From Pelargonium nanum (Eukaryota > Streptophyta > Magnoliopsida > Geraniales > Geraniaceae), in the NCBI GenBank assembly GCA_036897485.1, contig JAYMTF010000463.1:1-35835 (forward strand): a stretch of DNA of 35,835 nt, written 5' to 3'. Numbering within the stretch: position 1 is the first letter of the stretch; each line of letters starts with the position of its first letter. The translations under genes were made by a program, and so were the position numbers. Shown one piece after another: positions 23,137 to 33,796 of the stretch. The notes under the pieces are model-generated. The model was given only the letters and a program-made list of their open reading frames with translations, did not search any database and was not told the DNA's origin.

Positions 23137-24810
23137 GTAGAATTCGAGGAATGATCGATTTGACCAGCAACGATCTCCGATGGAACAATGCGAGGCTGAA
23201 GAAATAATGAAGATTGAGAGTGTTTGTTTCTCGAGAAAGTTAGGGTATCGGTGCCGGAAAATGGAATAAAAAGGATAAGGCGAGAGAAAGGCGAGTTCTG
23301 TGATTTACTAGAAATGGTAGAGTTCAGAGTTCGGAGAGGCGAGTGAACTCATGAGTCGGGATATGAAGCGCGAAACGTGCATTGTGTATTGACTGAATAA
23401 TTCCAAAATTGCATTTCATAGCTGACGTAGTACGGTTCAGTAGTATTTTTGAAATTACTGAGTTACCCCTAGCTTTAAATTTTGCAGTCGCTACGTGGCA
23501 TATGCCTATTGGTTGCCTAGTTGCCCAGTTTCTCTCTTTCAAGTTTTAACGCTTTTTGTAGTTCGGAGAGAGAGGAAGGGTTGTTTTGGAATTGAAAAAA
23601 ATTAGACTCAAAATAGAGGTTTGCTATTTTACCTTTTTAGCCTTACTCCTCTGCGCTATGATCTGACCGTAGCTTTTTGATTAATTGTCACTTTATCTAT
23701 CCATCACATGGCTATATTGCTTAAAATGCAAATTTAAACAAAAATAACAAGTTGATTTTTATTTTTAGAACTCTCATTAAAGAATGTTTTACTAGCAATA
23801 GAACATTTAACTAATGGTTCATTGGAACCACAAATAAAGTTTTTAAAGAATATTTGGACATTTAAGGTAAAGAATATTTGAAGTGAAGACAATGGCCTCC
23901 AATTATTTTGATCGTGCTACTAAAAGAAATCATAAATTTATTGTACAAATCACAGTGTGACACGCATCGTTTAAAAGTTACATTACATCTTCACTTTAAA
24001 AAAGAATTTGCAAATTTGCTCTCGAATTACGGTTTCATGGAATCGCTCTCGAACCATATTTTTGCAAACTCGTTTCCAATGCGGAAACTATTGTGCACAC
24101 CCAATGTCATGGGTCGAGCCCAAAATCACTCGGCGGTACCCGAAGCTATTGTGCACGCCTAAGAAAATAATCGCGTCCAAAAACATTCAAGACTAAGGCA
24201 TTACAAGTCTATCATTCGATAAAGATGAAGGAGTTAAGTCTTCATGAACAACGATCTCGTCACACAAAACTTGGTCCGCACGACGAAGGACGAAGCTTGG
24301 GAGACCAGCATTGAACGCGCGCTCAATCTCACGAGACGGGCACCCTTGTCGTGATGAGAGGCAGAGTTTTGAATATTATAGGGGTTCTTTGTTGTCTCGT
24401 CGCCTTCAAGGCTCATTTTGAGGTTCAGGGAAGATCATATATAACACTTAGTTATCATATATGGGGTTCAAGTCATCACCTCAAACTCCCACTAAAGTTC
24501 CTCAACATACCAAACACCGATCACAATCAAAACGCCGTTCTCAAGACTTGATGATGCCACTATGCTCGGTTGAGACTTCTAGGGGATGTCTCACTCCGAC
24601 ACGCGAGAGACGTACATGATCTCATTTTGAGCTTTATTGATATTAATATTCTTATCTCATATTATATAAATAATACAATAATTTTAGAATTCAGTGGTGT
24701 TAGTCAACCCAAAAAATTTCAAATAAAGTTTTAAAAAATAGAAATTTATAAGTAGGAACGGCTTTTTAACCGTGTTGTATGATGCATAGCTATGAGTTGC
24801 TTCTAGATTA

Positions 24811-25065
24811 AGGTCTTGTTTGATAACACTTCTAACCTGCAAAAATCACTTACACATCCATTGAAAATGTGACACGTCACCAAAATAACAAATTTTATTC
24901 CTTACTTTTGTAATGATGAAAAAAGTAGGGAGAAGTAAATTTATTTTACTTATGTCATAAGAAGTAGAGAGAGAGAGTATATATTCTTCCAAGTTTTGTA
25001 ACGATGATTCATTAAAATATTGATATACATCATATAAAATCACTTTTTGTTATCAAACAACACCT
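24811..25065. mobile_element. Small TIR element (MITE-like, 255 bp)
   Basis: The ends are an inverted pair of 18 bases: AGGTCTTGTTTGATAACA at 24811-24828 and TGTTATCAAACAACACCT at 25048-25065, 17 of 18 matching. The GTTTGATAAC type of end is common in plant hAT-like MITEs. No target duplication is clear. The interior is noncoding. Confidence 0.6.
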
Positions 25066-25293
25066 ACTTTTATAATTGTTTCTAAAAGCAAGAAGAATTG
25101 TTCCCAAACAACCACTAAAAGATCATGAATTAAGATGAGCATAATTCGATGATTTGCTATTCTATTCCCGTTTTACCACAAGTGCTTGTAAGAGCATTGT
25201 CATGAACGTTCATAATCCTCAAACTTCATATTGGCATGCTAAGTTTGACATAAATATGCACACATACATCTAACAATGGCTTATTTTATTTAA

Positions 25294-25563
25294 GGTTGCG
25301 TTTGGAAACATGAATGTGATTTAAAATTCATCATTTGAAATTTTGGATTTGAAATGTTATATTTCAAATACAAATATAATGTTGGAGAAGTCATTGAATT
25401 TCAAATGACGAGGTAAGAGTTGTCATTTGAAATCTCATGTTCTCGGTATGTTTTGAATGCTATTGGATTATCTTAAATTCATATTCAAATTCTTAAAGTT
25501 TCCAAACATCTTATTTGAATTAAATACAACATTTCAAATGAAATAATGGTTCCCAAACGCACC
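25294..25563. mobile_element. Small TIR element (MITE-like, 270 bp)
   Basis: The left end GGTTGCGTTTGGAAACAT and the right end (other strand) GGTGCGTTTGGGAACCAT form terminal inverted repeats of the GGTGCGTTTGG class often found in plants. The interior repeats the words ATTTCAAAT and CATTTGAAAT in both orientations, so it would fold on itself. There is no transposase frame and no clear target duplication. Confidence 0.65.
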
Positions 25564-26395
25564 ATAAAATAGATTGATAGGAGGAACCCTACACTCTAGA
25601 ACAAATTAACGGCCATAAATTGATGTAATTTATATGCTTAACATATAAAATACAATGACAATTTATTTTTATTAACGTACTATTCATGTATAGTATATAT
25701 AAATAGCATTGCTCAATTAAAAGCCAATTATTTCACAACCTACCATCATCTCTCCAAATGAATTAATGCTGGACAACAGCTACGACCATAATCGAGGGCA
25801 AATGCTTTTATCTGCACTCCCAAGTGTAAATGCCGGAAATCACATCACATCACTTAACTAATGGTTACTTTAATTGTTTTTATTTTTCATTTTTATACTT
25901 ACTCTAATTGTTGAGATGTAATAGAGTGAGTGAATTTGTCATTCTCAAACATTTAACAATTTTCGAGTTTCTAACTCTATAAGGTGGATATAGAGAAATT
26001 AAAAAGTTTACATTAGACCCGTTGACAATTTGTGCGTGCGTGTCGTGTTGATGATTGATCATACGCTATGTGGGACAACACGAGTACAGTGCAATATGAC
26101 TAACATGACATGACATAACATGTTTTCACATGATTAAACTAACACGTTAACACGACACACTATAACACGTTTGACACTACCCTACCCACAACAAAAAATA
26201 ATTAGACAATAGATATCACAAATTTAACATAACTATGATACCAAAAAATCACATAAATAATAAGACTAACATACAAAAAATCAACATCATCCCGCGATGC
26301 TTGAGAGGGTTGCAAGAGCTCTCAACCTTGTTTGTCACACGCGGACAACGTGCCTGAAAGGCAATAGCTCAAACACTCAAATGAGCCTCAAAACG

Positions 26396-26473
26396 GACTC
26401 CACATCATTAACAATTAATCACTCAACAACATGTGACTCCACATCATTAACAATTAGTCACTCAACAACATGT
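26396..26473. repeat. 39-bp tandem repeat, two copies
   Basis: The unit starts GACTCCACATCATTAACAAT and ends CAACAACATGT. The copies at 26396-26434 and 26435-26473 differ at one base (AATCAC versus AGTCAC). The near identity means a recent duplication. Confidence 0.9.
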
Positions 26474-26639
26474 GACAGTTTGATTGGTAAATATAAATAT
26501 TCATTTATTGAGAGCATCTCCAATACTTAAAGTATTTTCTATGTGCTAATGAGATAAAGAGTATGCCACATGGCATAACACCCCCAAATTTTTTATCCTC
26601 AAATATTTAACACCCACATCAATGAATGCTTAAAGAATT

Positions 26640-27243
26640 TTTTTTGATAGACAAGCGGTACTTTTTTTATTAAACCCATTAGAAAAAAAAAAGTACAAGA
26701 GGAAACAAACAGAGGCCAAACCAAAAAGGCCATAAAATAGCAAAAAAAAAACTACGAGAGCCGTGTGGGGGTTTAAACACCACGCACTGAACTGCAGGGG
26801 TCGAGCATGGGATGAGGAGGGATTGGAGAGGATAGAGAAGACATAAAGAATATAGAATGTGAAATACTTGAGCCAAGCGTGTTTTTATCCAGGAAGCAAA
26901 AACTCAATGCGTCTTCTCATTTTCGGATTCAAGCTTTTGGCAACTACAATCTCTCCAATTTTGTTTCTCTCATTCAGTTGTGATTCAAACTCGTTCTTCT
27001 CGTCATCTTCAATTATCGAGCAGTATTTCATGACATAACACTCATGCGTATTAAAAGTTTTTACCTATCTTTAGTTTCATGTATTGATAGTTCTTTTAGC
27101 ATTAATTTTCATTTTAGTTCTCGGGTTTCTAGTCATCTCTCTCGTATGGGTTGAGGATTAGAACCCGTTTTCTTTATACTTTTATTTTGACCTCTGGGTT
27201 GATTAAATAAATAAAAGATACCGCTTGTTTATAAAAAAAAAAA
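26640..27243. mobile_element. Inverted pair of LINE-like 3' tails, or a TIR element
   Basis: Near 26640-26670 the plus strand reads TTTTTTGATAGACAAGCGGTA then a T run; near 27203-27243 it reads AAAAGATACCGCTTGTTTAT then an A run. The two are inverted copies sharing TACCGCTTGT. On the minus strand the left copy looks like a 3' UTR ending in a poly(A) tail, and the right copy looks the same on the plus strand. Both are preceded by similar CCTCTG and TTTAATAAA-like or TTAAATAAATAAA words. So this is either two truncated non-LTR retroelements inserted tail-outward or one element of about 600 bp with terminal inverted repeats. No reverse transcriptase frame is visible. Confidence 0.5.
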
Positions 27244-28186
27244 AAAAGAACTTGAGCTTATCATCGAGCTTAGTACATTCTACTTCAATGTTTTGCATGT
27301 CTATCAAATGGGCTTTAAAATTCTTGTAACTATCGTGTGCTTTCCGTTTGAGATTCTTATTCTCACACTCGATGTGATGTCTATAAAACACATATGGAGT
27401 TTTTGTTTAATAATTTGCCATCTTGCGCATGCAACATGCTTGACCCCATGACCGGAAAGCTCAAAAGATTCGAAGACTTGAAATATTACTTTATAAAATT
27501 ACGTTCTAACACATAAACAATAAAGAAACACACTTTAGTGTACCGAAATTAACCAAGTCAAAACATGGGCATTGATTACTTTTTGGTATTCAACAAAAGA
27601 GAGCATAGATTATAGTCTCTCTATCAAGACACAACACATATTAATTTGGGTAAAATTGATAGGGATATTATTTTATAATGTGACATAATATCATCTATTT
27701 GACTAAGTTTTATCTCAAGTAATACAAATTTGGTTCAGATTTTCATCTTTTCAACTAGTCAAAATCAAATACGGAGTATTATTTTAGATCTCATGTTAAG
27801 TTATAACGTCTTATCAATCCACACACTTCATAATTTTATTTCGATGAAAAATTTATAGTCTCTAAGTGGTGTCAACTTGATTGTTACCAGATTGAGAAGG
27901 TAACTCAGAAATCTGAAAAAATCCAAACTACAACCACATAAGAAGATAAACGAATAAAATGTAAATTTTGTGAATATGTTTCCTCTATTTTTCACAACCA
28001 CTTGTTACAAACTATTAATTTCATAATCTACGGACGCACAGATCTTTGAATTTTGCAGAATAGGAACAACAAGTTCTTGTGGCTAAAAAAAGATCCACAT
28101 CCATGTACAGTCACGCACAAGTGTACACTTGCTATACCAAACTAAACTACCAGTACTGACCAGTCGGACCATATCAATATTCGGAA

Positions 28187-31100
28187 ATGAAGCCCCACAC
28201 CAATAGAGGCTTCAGCTGCTCACGACCGGTCGTTGTTCAGGCACGCCCTTCTCTTCGTTTTCGATGCCTCCCACCAGAAAATCTTCTCCGTCGCCAATTC
28301 GCCGCCGGAGAGCACTTTTCACGGAGGATCTCGGCCGGGAAGCACCGCCGAATCAGTCTATCCATCCGGAATGCTTCCGAATCTCCCGAAGAGAGTCGCC
28401 AAGTGCCGGTGATGAAGAGGCGAGAAGCGTTGCTCACTTCGTTTATGGCGGTCGGAGCGTGTTTTCTGAGGTCTTCAGTGGCGAGGGGGGAGGAGAAGCC
28501 GCTGGAGACAGCGACGGCGACGGGAACGGTAACGGTAACATCTACGGTGCCTGCGGCTGCGAAGGTGGAGGAGAAGAAGGAGGAGGTGATAACTTCGAGA
28601 ATTTACGACGCGACGGCGATCGGAGAGCCTCTGGCGGTTGGGAAGGACAAGCGGAAGGTGTGGGAGAAGCTGATGAATGCTCGGATTGTGTATTTGGGGG
28701 AAGCCGAGCAAGTCCCGATTCGTGACGATAAGGATTTGGAGCTTGAAATCGTGAAGAATTTGAGGAAGAGGTGCGCAGAGATGGACAGGCCTGTTTCGTT
28801 GGCGATGGAGGCGTTTCCTTGTGATGTACAAGAACAGCTCAATCAATACATGGACAAAAGGTTTGGCTTCTTACAGTAAATTATGCCCTCTACTTAAGTT
28901 TTAGCAACTTGATGGCTAGTGCAAATCTATATTGACTGTCGAATGGTTTTGAGTGATGGTTCATTAGGAATTTCAGGAAGAAATTTTGTTGTTTGTGTTG
29001 AATTTTTACTAAACATAGATGATTCAGATAGAATTAATTGTTGCTGTTCATGATCAATGATGAACTTTTTTGCCTATATCATGTGTTTTTGTTTTGTAAT
29101 CTGATCAAAAAGTGGAGTGGCTTTGGTGAAGATTATAAATATGTGACAATGAGCAATGCTATCCGGAAATCCAGAACTCTGAGGATGTAGAAACAAATAT
29201 ATGCAGTATCCACTTTCCTGTCAAGCAGTTGAAGAACCACTCTGTACAATTTCTTGGGCTTCGATACTGCAAATGTTCTTGTTTCTCTATCCTTCATTAG
29301 AATTTTCTGTCATTTTTTATCCAAAATGTGCATTTATTCTATACATTGTGGAGTATGGGATGCGCGAGGAGTGTTATGCTTGGTATATTTTTTATGCCTG
29401 TTGCTTCTCATACGTTATGATTAGTTAAATTTTTGGAATAAGATTTGAAGGAAACATAGTTCACATCACATTTCTGCCCTGGCAGGATAGATGCAGAAAC
29501 ATTAAAGTCTTATACATCACATTGGTCACCTCAACGCTGGCAGGAGTATGAGCCTCTTCTAAGTTACTGCCGAGATAATGGAGTTCGGCTTGTTGCGTGC
29601 GGTACCCCGCTAGCGGTATTGTGTTTTCATTATATGTTCACTGAATATCCCTAAGAGTTAATGACTATGTTAAGCCAAAGAATGAACAGGAATCACAAGG
29701 TCCAATTCACGAGATTCCCACCATTGTCTGGGATCGAAGGTCATTTATGTTTCCCCTGCTTTTGTAGAGAGACCATTTCCCTAACTCGAACCCGTGACCT
29801 CAAGGTCACAAGACAACAACTTTGCTGTTGTCCCATGGCTCGTCCTCATCACGTATAGTTAATGACTGCATTTCACAAACATATTTTACTTTACATAATT
29901 AACTAAAAATAGGGGTGTTATTGTTATCAGTTTTGTCATGTTGACATCTAGTCTGTTTTATCCAAAATTCTAGTACATCCCCTACAGTTCAATCCTAGAC
30001 CACAAATATGAAAGTTAGAAGATTAAATCGTTTGCTTAGCTCTCTTAATTACCTTTCCAGAGTCATAATCTTATTCTCAGTTTAACAAGAGTCAATAAAG
30101 TAATTTGGATAGTTTAATGAATATTCTGGTATCGGCAGGTCCTAAGGACAGTTCAAGCTGAAGGTATCCGTGGTCTTTCAAAAGCGGAACGTAAAGTTTA
30201 TGCACCGCCAGCTGGGTCAGGTTTTATCTCAGGCTTCACTTCTATATCGCGCAGATCACCAATTGATATGAATTCTTCTAATCTATCTGTTCCTTATGGA
30301 CCAAGCTCATATCTCTCCGCACAAGCAAGAGTAGTTGAGGATTATACTATGTCTCAAATTCTTTTAAAAGCAACAATGGATGGAGGATCCTCTGGTATGC
30401 TCATAGTGATTACAGGCGCAAACCATGTTACTTATGGATCAAGAGGGACCGGGGTACCAGCTAGAATTTCAAAGAAGATGCAAAAGAGGAACCAAGTTGT
30501 TATATTACTAGACCCTGAAAGACAGAACATACGGAGAGAGGGAGAAGTTCCTGTTGCTGATTTATTGTGGTATTCAGCTGCCAGACCCTGCAGTAGAAAT
30601 TGTTTTGATCGTGCTGAGATTGCTCGAGTAATGAATGCAGCTGGCATGAGGCGAGATGCCCTACCCCAGGTTAACTTTTCTTTTTCTCCTAGAAAAAAGC
30701 ATGGTATCTAATTTATTGGTCAATTCTTTTCGGTGAATGAATGATACCTTGCAGGGCTTGGTTATGGTAGAAGATAGCTTAGAATTATGGCTCTCTCATA
30801 ATTCCTATTTATTATTAAAAGGGCCATTGTTGTAATTTTCTAATGAAGTCGACATATAATGGAAGGAAAAAAAAATTCCTTGTAGGAGACCTAATTTTCA
30901 ATGCTTTTAGAAAGAAAAAAAATCATGTTTTTGAACAATTAAGAGTGTGCCTTACTATCTTGCATGGTCCAGTAAATTAAAAATGCAATGCATTGTTAGC
31001 TATGATAAAATGTACAATGAATATGTCAAGATGTGATATGGGTGAATTGTTGATGAAGGAATTTCAGTTATTGAATTAGCTAAAGTTTTACTTAGTTTCT

Positions 31101-33106
31101 TTGATTTATGATATGATGAAAAATTGGGATTAGACCTATTATTTAATATTTGAACTTGACAACATTAATCTATGGGTACCTTACACGCACACCTATAATG
31201 ACAAGACCATGTAAAATTGGGTGATTTTGCTGGTTTGCAAGTTATGAATATTGTTATCTTGCATGACATTTTTATTTTCTAATGAAGACGCATACCATGA
31301 CATGCTTCAGGATCTTCAAAAAGGACTTGATCTTGGTTTAGTCTCACCGGAGGTACTACAAAACTTTTTTGATCTTGAGCAATATCCCCTACTTTCGGAG
31401 CTCACTCATAGTTTCCAGGTATGTTGGTTGCTGAAAACAAATTCCTTGTTTGGTATGAACCATAAGAATGCTTCCATCATGCTCTAATAAAAAATTGCAA
31501 TTGTATTAAAAGAAATAGGTGCTCAAGTTGACATCAATACATTTTGATGCAGGGTTTCAGGGAAAGATTGTTGGCAGATCCCAAGTTCTTGCATAGGTTA
31601 GCTATTGAAGAATCTATATCAATAACAACTACTCTCGTAGCTCAGTATCAGAAGCGCAAAGAGAATTTTTTTGAAGAGCTGGACTATGTTATCACAGATA
31701 CTCTTAGGGGAATAGTTGTCGATTTTTTTACCGTTTGGCTTCCTGCCCCAACTTTGTCATTCCTTTCATATGCTGATGAGACAAATGCACCTGATGGCAT
31801 AGATGCTCTAAGAGGTCTTCTTGGGTCCATCCCAGATAATGCTTTTCAAAAGAATTTTGCTGGCAGTGACTGGGATCTTAGCCATAGGGTTGCATCAATG
31901 CTTGTTGGTGGCTTGAAACTTGCTAGTGTTGGATTTATTTCCAGCATTGGCGCTGTGGCTTCCTCAAATGTTTTGTATGCAATCCGCAGATTCCTCAATC
32001 CAGCATTGGCTTCGAATGAAAGCAAAAGATCACCAATACTCAAATCAGCAGCCGTCTATGCGTCCTTTCTTGGAACATCAGCAAATCTTCGTTATCAGGT
32101 TAGAAGAGTACCTGTTACATAGGCTTAAATAATTAAACTTGTCACTTTATTCATAGCATTGCTAATTTGTTGGATAACTTTCTTTTGCTCATTTATTATA
32201 TTTGTAATTTGCACCATTATCAGCTGGGTTGTTTTGTATACTGTTAAATGCTTATGCTAAAACCTATTTTAATGGTTATAGCTTCACACCTCTTACATTC
32301 ATAAAACAGTTGTGAAGCTTGAAATTAGTGGAGAAGTGCTAGATACTTGTTCGATCAGCTAGTCTAAATATTTGGTTATTATTAATATATCAAATATGTT
32401 TTGCTGCAGATTATTGCTGGTGTAGTGGAGCATCGGATTGCTGATGTATTTTCCTCTCAGACATTACTTGTAAATATGTTATCCTTCGTTGCTCGAACGA
32501 TCAATTCGTATTGGGGAACTCAGGTTAGAAGTTTTTAAGTTGTACCCTCTGTTTTCTTGCACCACTAAGTTATGTATGTACATTTGGAAGATCATATGGA
32601 ATATACTAGTTATAATTTCTTTTTTAAATCTAAACCTGCTTCACTTTTTTCTCTCTGAATCATGTAGCATGATTTATCTGAGTTCTTTCATTTGTAGTGG
32701 TACAACCAGTTAAGAGCTCTGTTATACGAAAAACTTTGTAAACTGTGAATTTATTTCTCTTTGGATGTTATAAATGCCTAGGATATTGCATTGATGGTTT
32801 ATCATTAGATTTGCCTTTCACATATCCTGAGGCTGATTATACTTTTCATTGATATTTTTCTTTCTTTCTGCTTAACAGTAATCATCACCTCCACCAGCAA
32901 TAGTGTAGTTGATTTAATTGTTTCCTTTCCTTTGAATCATGCAGCAATGGATCGATCTTGCACGCTATACAGGGATCCAAACTCGGAAGAGTGAACTGCC
33001 GGAGATTGAAGAACTCTCTTACCAAACTCCAGATTCTCCTAATCCTGCTGCGTTGGGATGCAACACGACAGAAGAGGCAAGTATTGATGAAATTAAGAAT
33101 CAATGA
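28187..33106 (+). CDS. RER5/RER6-like: RETICULATA-RELATED protein with ChaN-like and DUF3411 domains
   Basis: Seven exons: 28187-28860, 29486-29615, 30139-30669, 31311-31418, 31553-32098, 32410-32523, 32945-33106; 754 residues with consistent phases. The first 60 or so residues are basic, Ser/Arg-rich and acid-free at the start ([14 protein letters not shown]), as in plastid transit peptides. KRRE at 77-80 is followed by a hydrophobic stretch at 81-94. Residues about 145-430 resemble the ChaN/Tiki haem-binding fold: [15 protein letters not shown] (206-210), [11 protein letters not shown], and [18 protein letters not shown] (361-378). Residues about 446-700 are DUF3411, the RETICULATA domain: [75 protein letters not shown], with several hydrophobic membrane-like segments. 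In Arabidopsis, RER proteins are plastid envelope proteins needed for normal mesophyll and leaf vein contrast; biochemical role unknown. RER5 and RER6 have this two-domain form. Confidence 0.92.
29667..29856 (-). mobile_element. tRNA-derived SINE of the Au type in RER intron 2
   Basis: On the minus strand the element begins near GGACGAGCCATGGGACAAC and continues with GTTGTTGTCTTGTGACCTTG and AGGTCACGGGTTCGAGTT. That order matches the Au SINE family as I remember it (GCGAGCCATGGCGC, then CTTGTGACCTTGAGGTCACG, then GGTTCGAG), including a pol III B box GGTTCGAGTT. It is flanked by a perfect 11-bp direct repeat AGTTAATGACT at 29656-29666 and 29857-29867, the expected target-site duplication. The 3' T tail typical of Au is absent. 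It lies between coding exons and does not alter them. Confidence 0.82.
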
Positions 33107-33796
33107 TTTGTACATTGTTCTTCCTTGGGTGATGGGAGAGGAAAGAGAGGGTGTTTTCCATTCAAATCCTCTATTATGCTCTCCCATGACATTTGTATAA
33201 AATTTTAAATATAGTTCTTTCAAATTTTGGTGATACAAGGATTACACGGTAGAATTAGCCGTATGCATAGAGAACACGAGCTTTTCCTTGTGAGCGATAG
33301 GTAAAAAATTCTTGGAACTTGGAAGATTATCATAATAACATCAATGCATTAACATTGCATAATTTTTTGTGTCGACTTTGTGCCATTAGTGTCGATATAT
33401 TTAAGCTTTATGTTTACTGTTATTGACGTAAAGGTGTTGCAATGATCCCTGGCTACTTATATGTTCCAATATTATTATGATTGTAAGAGATCACTTGTGT
33501 AACAAAGACAGTTTCACTGTTCAAATTTATATAGGATATGGGGCATTCATGAAGAATTTGAAAATCTTTATATGAATTATAGCTTTTGCAGGATCCAAAC
33601 CTGTCTCGGGTAGCATTAATATTTTTATGGCAAATATGTTTTCCTTGAGATGTCCAGCTTAGAAAAGATACTAAGAATGGCATAGACTAGGTATAGAGGA
33701 TGTGATCTTTTCCTCAAGTACAGAAAGCACGAGAAAAAAAAAAAAACACCCGTAACCTAGCAAAGTAACATCACTACTATTTTTCCCTATCATCTT
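33107..33796. other. Convergent intergenic region between RER and arogenate dehydrogenase genes
   Basis: Tail-to-tail 3' UTRs of the two genes fill most of this 690-base gap. An A run lies at about 33734-33747. Nothing else is recognised. Confidence 0.65.

Larger units (their letters stand above)
23137..28186. other. Intergenic, rich in small repeats
   Basis: About 5 kb. It starts with the probable noncoding first exon and promoter of the minus-strand DCD-kelch gene, then becomes AT-rich. It contains two small TIR elements (24811-25065 and 25294-25563), a 39-bp tandem repeat (26396-26473) and an inverted pair of LINE-like tails (26640-27243). A GC-richer patch at about 24040-24600 has no frame I recognise and may be an old retroelement fragment. 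No protein-coding gene is supported. Confidence 0.6.

Noticed and set aside
26679..26876. Phe/Leu-rich minus-strand frame
   Set aside because: It ends in the T/A-run tail of the LINE-like segment; hydrophobic composition comes from poly-T codons.
28264..28725. 153-residue Gly-rich frame, and minus-strand frames, over RER exon 1
   Set aside because: They are other-frame readings of a GC-rich exon whose true frame continues in phase into six further exons.
29780..29850. Possible tRNA gene, because of GGTTCGA
   Set aside because: Only the A/B-box head is present, no cloverleaf acceptor stem is formed, and target duplications mark it as a SINE.
29661..29858. 65-residue frame with Cys and Arg
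   Set aside because: Translation of the SINE in the wrong sense; no protein similarity.
31288..31310. Using GAAG|ACGC as the main acceptor of RER exon 4
   Set aside because: It is out of phase with the standard donor at 30669, whereas CAG|GATCTT at 31311 joins in frame and matches the family sequence.
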